Source: a virus. Taken from it: a stretch of DNA of 25,771 nt. The notes below the pieces were generated by a model, which saw only the letters and a list, made by a program, of their open reading frames with translations, searched no databases and was not told where the DNA came from. This document shows positions 21,701 through 25,771 of this stretch, in pieces. Position 1 is the stretch's first letter. Each line of letters opens with the position of its first letter. The stretch lies in IMG/VR virus record IMGVR_UViG_3300009136_000032, positions 1 to 25,771 of that record. One strand, 5' to 3'. Both the position numbers and the translations under genes were made by a program.

Positions 21701-24061
21701 TAGATAGGCAAAAGTTGAAGGGTCAAGTGGGTCGTATGTAGACGCATCATAATCAGGGTTCTCAAAACTACATACATCTAACGCAACTTTTGGACATGAA
21801 CCATCGTTACCTCTCCCTGAACCCTCATCTTCAACAACAGGATTCTCTCCCAAGGTAGTTGCAATCTGATTAGTTGCAATTCTCATATAAGTTCCTGACG
21901 GAACTGTAGCCTCATTACCTGCAATATCAGCAGGAGGAGGATTAATAAAGTCTCCTTCTTTTGCGTCTTTATCTAGAACCGTTACTGTGGTACATCTATT
22001 CTTTGGACCATTGGTATCGGCTTTAACTATAAGCTTGTCTCCTACTTCAATCTTTTGAGAGTTTTCTCCATTAAGCAAAAACCATGTTGAACCAATTGAT
22101 GCGTCTCTAAAAAATAAATTAGAATAAATAGTATCGTAGTTTTCTTTATCTGCTTTTATACAAAACTTATAATACTTCGCCCAATCAGGAGGAAGCTGTG
22201 TTGAAGGTATTGTTACTTGTATAGTGTTCTTATCTGTTAAATTTCCACAAGGTACATACTGTGTATTGTTCTCACTTACCAACGCAGTTGTAGCTCTTGA
22301 GTATTCATCCATATAAATAATACCAACCTCATATCCCCTATTACTATGTAGGCTTGTTGCGTTTGCAATCTTTGTGTACTCAGCCTCAGCTAAGCTTATA
22401 GTTAAATACTCGTAAGCGATATTTAAAGGGTCAGTTTGGTCTACGTATTTTAATGCATTTATCTGTATTCCTAAAACATTTGGATTTAGAGGGTCTACAA
22501 TAATATCAAAAGGCTGCCCTATTCCTGATATACCACTTGAAGTTTTTTGATAATTAAGGTCAAGGTTAAGTTCTGCTGCACAATTAAGCTCATCTGATAA
22601 TGATGCTCCATCACATGCGTCTAAAAACACAGGCTCTAATAATTGTATAGCATCAATAAAATCTTGGTCTTGAGCTAAATCAAATACATTATCGTAGTCT
22701 TGTCTTAGGGTATATTGAAAATTTAATTCAATGTTACCATTGGTTTCTGTTAGTTGGTCATACGCTGCATCCCAAGAGTCATGAAGTAAATCAAGCTCAA
22801 TAGATATACCTGCACCTGCCACTAATTCTGCATCATTCAAATCAATTTCTACAATTGTTTGTACAATGTTTCTAGTGACTCCTGATATATTATATGTTCC
22901 TGCAGTTGTTACGTGTGGTAGAACTCTAAAATCAATAGGTTCGCTGAGTAATTCTGTAGTATATTCTAATTTTAAAGCAACACCTGTATAGTCAATTAAG
23001 TCACGTCCTTCTATGTAGTTACCATACATTAAACGGTTTCCCATTAATGTTTGTGCTTTGGCTTTTAAAGGAACGTTATCAAATAATCTTAAAACTTCTG
23101 TATCAGCTAGTACAGTAAATATTTTACTATTACTAAAGGTGTACAAAGTATCTGTGTTGTCAGGTATACCAAGGTCAGACTTATCAAGCTTCTCAATAAC
23201 CTTAATAATATTTGTGCTTATGTCCTTAAATAATAAATCAACTCCTACAACAAGCTCACCTCCACTATTATATGTTATTTCACAAATGTTGGTAGTATTT
23301 AACATCCCTTGATTATTAGCGTCACTTGAGCTATATTTAAAAGGACCCGGAATAAATGAGGGTGAACTAAATGGAGAGGTGGCAGAGTATTCATTGTCTG
23401 CATACCTATACCTATACCCAAAACATACAAATCTGTTTTCTAAATAATTATTTTGTCCTGCTCCTTTCTTGGGTACAATCAATGGAGATGTGTATGGAGG
23501 TCTTTTAATTACAAGTATAGACTCTGCTGAAAATTGGTCAATAAATGTAGCGGTAGGATTTTCATAATTTCTTTTTGTATTAATAAATCTAGGTGGATTA
23601 TAATTGTCTGTAAAAAACAACAAGTCATCCACAAAATCTACACCTAACATCAACTCATCTTTCTCAAAATTCAGGGTAGTGTTAACACCATCTCCATCAT
23701 CTAAGCTAACTATGTGATACGTTAAAGTTTCAGACTGAGTGTTAAATGATACTATCATGTCACATTTGCCTGTAGCTCCCAATCCAAAAGCAGGGTCATG
23801 TACAAACCAAAACATTGTTTCTTGCTCACCTAAGGCATAGGCACCAATGCACCTTGCTTGTGCTGAAAGAGTTTCTCCATTATATTTTAAAGTTGTTAAT
23901 GAATCGTTTCCTTTGGAGTTTTCCACAGCACCAATCTCAGATGCTTCAGTTGAACCTAAACGAACATTTACAGCATCAATGTACTGACCATTAGGCAAGA
24001 GTCTCTCATCAAGACTCTTATTCATTTTACCTGCTACAAAATTTCTTTGTACGTTTGCCAT
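18797..24061 (-). CDS. Large tail-stabilisation / muzzle-like protein with Cys-rich C-terminal duplication
   Basis: A 1754-aa protein. The N-terminus NFVAGKMNKSLDERLLPNGQ, continuing to VRLGSTEASEIGAVENSKGN (residues 7-51), and the following propeller-like beta repeats (YALGEQETMFWFV, LMLGVDFVDDLLFFTDNYNP) match what is known of phage stabilisation proteins (P22 gp10-like) and the crAss-like 'muzzle' at the tip of the short tail. It is much longer than P22 gp10 (about 470 aa), with many inserted beta domains. A short cysteine cluster, CAEACCECG, near residues 1486-1494 precedes two tandem eight-cysteine domains (1503-1630 and 1631-1754). It starts 1 nt after the stop of the ring/connector-like gene, as expected for interacting tail proteins. 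Family assignment is probable; the C-terminal extension is a likely receptor-contact region by inference. Confidence 0.82.
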   Translation of the reverse strand: MANVQRNFVAGKMNKSLDERLLPNGQYIDAVNVRLGSTEASEIGAVENSKGNDSLTTLKYNGETLSAQARCIGAYALGEQETMFWFVHDPAFGLGATGKCDMIVSFNTQSETLTYHIVSLDDGDGVNTTLNFEKDELMLGVDFVDDLLFFTDNYNPPRFINTKRNYENPTATFIDQFSAESILVIKRPPYTSPLIVPKKGAGQNNYLENRFVCFGYRYRYADNEYSATSPFSSPSFIPGPFKYSSSDANNQGMLNTTNICEITYNSGGELVVGVDLLFKDISTNIIKVIEKLDKSDLGIPDNTDTLYTFSNSKIFTVLADTEVLRLFDNVPLKAKAQTLMGNRLMYGNYIEGRDLIDYTGVALKLEYTTELLSEPIDFRVLPHVTTAGTYNISGVTRNIVQTIVEIDLNDAELVAGAGISIELDLLHDSWDAAYDQLTETNGNIELNFQYTLRQDYDNVFDLAQDQDFIDAIQLLEPVFLDACDGASLSDELNCAAELNLDLNYQKTSSGISGIGQPFDIIVDPLNPNVLGIQINALKYVDQTDPLNIAYEYLTISLAEAEYTKIANATSLHSNRGYEVGIIYMDEYSRATTALVSENNTQYVPCGNLTDKNTIQVTIPSTQLPPDWAKYYKFCIKADKENYDTIYSNLFFRDASIGSTWFLLNGENSQKIEVGDKLIVKADTNGPKNRCTTVTVLDKDAKEGDFINPPPADIAGNEATVPSGTYMRIATNQIATTLGENPVVEDEGSGRGNDGSCPKVALDVCSFENPDYDASTYDPLDPSTFAYLPYTIPEGSTINVSYDNKRNGGAGNKCELRECILEFEATASQDYPSLKAWWDGDNLGGLTSQAECRTDTNDQPSEFEYLPTGGTFFTFSAFGIEAIQTNLPCELGTNYVQFLDYNGTEQELSGKQLLGWTGTKGCGSNRNRRSNLSVDITIVRSDTLIVFESEPQDALPDLWYESPTTFQILNDKYHEGNVQTQTDLLPAIVDTGFFNCYTFGNGVESYKIEDSIVGKPLALGNRVTSTSAQDYKQAHRFADITYSGVINDETNLNKLNEFNLGLLNFKPLEDSYGPITVLDGRETDILVLQEDKISYVLQGKNLLSDSTGGGAVTSVPEVLGTQIARIEDYGNSNNPESYAVWGADKFFTDAKRGAVLQLKGTSAQSEQLQVVSEFGMRSFFRDYFINDFNTFKLGGYDPYMNEYVLTNSDLEIPQQPIDIACGVTKTITSRGDEKEFIYQLGDLVGPVNVTFLVSDYQGVAIPYVGIYNGVSVFNGIISSNGLVSDTFDKDVVNAEELTVIIGPYATTEDGTLIELTVTCPDAPLITIIQVAITSNNESGQFIHDEYRWNDGTFTSSLQSEQIEFQSGAGLVVSQYTSTVAPQGGNLVPANGADVNIISNQIPALGDDFIFDASVNQFRYHRSATLYSSLPADIQTLLNVSTQATPITGGAPTFDASFPMPNTNDEYLYLIWDYRKPTPIELCYSTVSCAEACCECGDDPTDNLKVELCFSPLATTTSAPSAVIAPSSGVSIGSFVNLSSNPSCTYVVVSTTTETTSDTLDGISTETDCNLICDEYLITANGLVNGSVNFTDCGGTIQNVNLNVGTSTTICARTINTLTDTIAAHTCGCGLNVLVGRCQEPNTGVVQEEVIAYGGESVGDYISLTGFTGCKFEVKAITSDPVTATKLGNETSVCCNAYFVENITPSTKTFFYTDCFGIAQNITILTTGVQIVCMRSFTQPQTFFDVTFQTCDCTPI
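18800..19171 (-). repeat. Eight-cysteine domain B of the muzzle-like protein
   Basis: Residues 1631-1754, the extreme C-terminus. The cysteines are at 1636, 1668, 1692, 1693, 1713, 1731, 1749 and 1751, ending in CDC. The segment TDCFGIAQNI aligns without gaps to TDCGGTIQNV of domain A, and the next Cys follows 18 residues after the TDC cysteine in both. Confidence 0.8.
19172..19555 (-). repeat. Eight-cysteine domain A of the muzzle-like protein
   Basis: Residues 1503-1630. The cysteines are at 1507, 1542, 1567, 1571, 1591, 1609, 1625 and 1627, ending in CGC. It contains the TDCGGTIQNV strand-turn segment that aligns without gaps to domain B. Confidence 0.8.
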
Positions 24062-24062
24062 T

Positions 24063-24983
24063 CTACTTTATCCATTTATCTTTACCCCTCATATTCATTA
24101 ATAATCTGCCGGGGTGAATATTACTAATTCTAATTTTTGCGTTTCTTAACAAGGCTTGTTTGTTCTTTCTCACCCTATTAACAACGTACTCTTGCACACC
24201 TAACTTTGAACTTAGAATAGCATATTCAATATATGCATAAATGTATTCTTCAAATAATTTATTAACACTAACTAAAGAGTTATCTCCATTCTCCATTCCA
24301 TCAGAAACATATTCTAAAATACATTTTTCGTTAGACATCCCTGAGCTAAAGTTTATAACTCCACCTTTTTTATTTATAGAAAAAGTAGGATTAGCATTTG
24401 CAGTCTCTGTGTTTAAGCCATACCTTGCTCCTATAGCATAGTCAAAATACCAACACCCTTCGTAACACCATCCTTCTTCTCCGTTGAATATACTATTTTT
24501 ATTTAGATAAATACTTTTTAATCCTCCTGTTATTCTTTCAAAATCTAAATCAGAATATTGTGGTTTTAAAACATTTCCATCTACATCAAACAATATACGA
24601 CAATCATTATCTTGTAGATATGCGTCACTCCAATTTGTTTGAATGTTTTCAGTAAGAGGATAAAGTAATCCATTTTTAAAAACAGATATCCTTACCCAAT
24701 TCACATAGTCAGAAGGTAACACAAATCTTAAACTATTACATACATCTAGTTCTAATATTTTTATTTCTTTAAATGCATCATAATTTAATTCTTGAATACC
24801 TCTCTTTGCGTGAAACAGTATCTTAAATCTTTGCTCATTGTTTACTAAGGAATGATTTCCTGAGTACATCAATAAGAAGTTAGTTACAATATCTTCTAAG
24901 CTTACATATTGATATGACCCCCAATTAGCATCTTCAGGTGGGTTGCCTCCGTTCTCGTAATATTGATATGGTGTTATATACAT
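24063..24983 (-). CDS. Head-tail connector / tail ring-like protein
   Basis: A 306-aa protein. The N-terminal part has a helical stretch (about 33-75, LVNNEQRFKILFHAKRGIQE) and the centre is beta-rich. The C-terminal helix bundle carries EYIYAYIEYAILSSKLGVQE followed by a basic segment with ALLRNAKIRISNIHPGRLL and an ending RGKDKWIK. From memory, this C-terminal pattern is shared with ring/connector (tail tubular-type) proteins of crAss-like and other Bacteroidota phages. It is placed directly upstream of the muzzle-like gene (1-nt gap) and 6 nt downstream of the partial gene at the window edge, consistent with the neck/tail assembly order. The family call is probable and based on pattern recognition only. 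Confidence 0.75.
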   Translation of the reverse strand: MYITPYQYYENGGNPPEDANWGSYQYVSLEDIVTNFLLMYSGNHSLVNNEQRFKILFHAKRGIQELNYDAFKEIKILELDVCNSLRFVLPSDYVNWVRISVFKNGLLYPLTENIQTNWSDAYLQDNDCRILFDVDGNVLKPQYSDLDFERITGGLKSIYLNKNSIFNGEEGWCYEGCWYFDYAIGARYGLNTETANANPTFSINKKGGVINFSSGMSNEKCILEYVSDGMENGDNSLVSVNKLFEEYIYAYIEYAILSSKLGVQEYVVNRVRKNKQALLRNAKIRISNIHPGRLLMNMRGKDKWIK

Positions 24984-24989
24984 AAACTA

Positions 24990-25771
24990 TTATTTTTCTT
25001 TTGTGTCTTCGTATTGTTCTGCTGCTTGACCAAACTGAACAGCTTGTATCTCTCTAATTGACATGCCTGCAAATTGTAAAATTTTCATTATCAAAGTTGG
25101 CTCGTCATCTATTGTTAATTCAAAATCCTGATAAGATGGATTTGATTGGTTGAACACAGGCTCACCTCCACTTAAGGTGGTGTATGTCCATTGTGGGTCA
25201 AAAGGATATCTTATATACTGACAAATCACTTGACCGGGTTGGTTAATTGTGTCAGGAAATAAATCACCTACCAAAGCTTCCTGCGTGTAAGCAGGGTAGT
25301 CTGTACTTGGCGAAGTTAATATTGAATTATTTAATAGAGTTATTTTACTATGAGTAACTTTCTCTGCTTCTGTTAAAGATTTTGCTTTATATACTGCATA
25401 GTCTAAAGGAAATGTAGATACAACGTTTGGTGTTACTGTCAGTTCGTCTCCGGCAGTTGCAACTGAAGTTATTAATAAGTTATAAGAAACTCCACCTATT
25501 TCTACACCTACTAAATCTCCAACCTGAACACCTAACGCATTAAAATCAACACCACTTGTATCAATAATTTTATTTTGTCCACCAACTGTTGCAGTAGTAG
25601 TTCCGCTTGTAATTACAACACTATTAATAAGCATTTTATTAATAAGGTAGTAATCATTGTTAGTCGTTAACAATGAAGGAAGTGAGTATATGTTTGTGCT
25701 TGCAGTAGCTTGACTTAAAGGTAATGTTACAGAAAACAAATCAATAACTTCTTCATATCCCTTTGTGATAT
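24990..25771 (-). CDS. Partial virion-operon protein, 5' end outside window
   Basis: The frame stays open to the right edge of the window, so the start codon lies outside; ten further in-frame codons upstream of position 25739 read ITKGYEEVID. The TTG at 25739-25737 is therefore unlikely to be the start. The visible 259 residues begin with a Ser/Thr-rich segment, then a beta-rich domain (about 45-115 of the visible part, VTSGTTTATVGGQNKIIDTS and GVQVGDLVGVEI), and end in a helical C-terminus (LIMKILQFAGMSIREIQAVQ, then a Gln/Glu/Lys tail). No family is firmly recognised. Its position 6 nt upstream of the ring-like gene suggests a head-completion, neck or other virion assembly protein. Confidence 0.72.
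   Translation of the reverse strand, partial: ITKGYEEVIDLFSVTLPLSQATASTNIYSLPSLLTTNNDYYLINKMLINSVVITSGTTTATVGGQNKIIDTSGVDFNALGVQVGDLVGVEIGGVSYNLLITSVATAGDELTVTPNVVSTFPLDYAVYKAKSLTEAEKVTHSKITLLNNSILTSPSTDYPAYTQEALVGDLFPDTINQPGQVICQYIRYPFDPQWTYTTLSGGEPVFNQSNPSYQDFELTIDDEPTLIMKILQFAGMSIREIQAVQFGQAAEQYEDTKEK

Noticed and set aside
25737-25739. TTG as the start codon of the rightmost gene
   Set aside because: The frame remains open for ten more codons to the window edge, so the gene is better treated as truncated.
1-25771. tRNA genes, CRISPR arrays, insertion sequences, attachment sites
   Set aside because: Nearly all bases are in coding frames; no cloverleaf, regularly spaced repeat, transposase motif or flanking inverted repeat was seen by eye.

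Overview
The window looks like part of the genome of a tailed phage, most likely podovirus-like, with a Bacteroidota (probably marine flavobacterial) host. The phage call rests on a run of virion genes on the minus strand: a connector/ring-like protein, a very large tail-stabilisation or 'muzzle'-like protein, Cys-rich and beta-rich tail proteins, an Ala/Gln-rich internal virion protein, and a 3110-residue giant protein. The host call is an inference. The DNA is AT-rich and essentially no start codon has a Shine-Dalgarno sequence; starts follow A/T-rich leaders, as is usual in Bacteroidota. Several proteins also resemble, from memory, families in Cellulophaga/crAss-like and uncultured marine phages. 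No database search was possible.

Left block, plus strand, 1-4062: small DNA-metabolism genes packed head to tail, often with long overlaps. In order they are the 3' end of an unknown gene cut by the window edge, an SF2/SNF2-like helicase, a two-helix membrane peptide, a VRR-NUC nuclease, an unknown protein, a DnaA domain-IV-like DNA-binding protein, two small unknowns, an HNH endonuclease, a PD-(D/E)XK-like nuclease and a small conserved phage protein. This looks like an early replication/recombination/host-DNA attack module.

Right block, minus strand, 25771-4031: the late virion operon, read right to left. It starts with a gene cut by the right edge (24990-25771), then the ring/connector-like protein, the 1754-aa muzzle-like protein ending in two tandem eight-cysteine domains, a Cys-rich 310-aa protein, a 284-aa tail-type protein, a cupin-like protein, a gp14-like internal virion protein, a 660-aa probable virion protein and the 3110-aa giant. 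The giant combines an N-terminal tandem repeat, a hydrophobic helical region, a zincin metalloprotease, an unassigned domain, a GNAT-like domain, a long helical C-terminal part and an Arg-rich tail. Three KP(S)RGRE motifs separate its domains. A 55-aa gene begins 2 nt after the giant's stop codon and overlaps the end of the convergent plus-strand block by 32 nt.

Capsid, portal, terminase, polymerase and lysis genes are not recognised here and presumably lie outside. There is no gene-free stretch over 300 bases. No tRNA, CRISPR array, insertion sequence or convincing promoter or terminator was seen.
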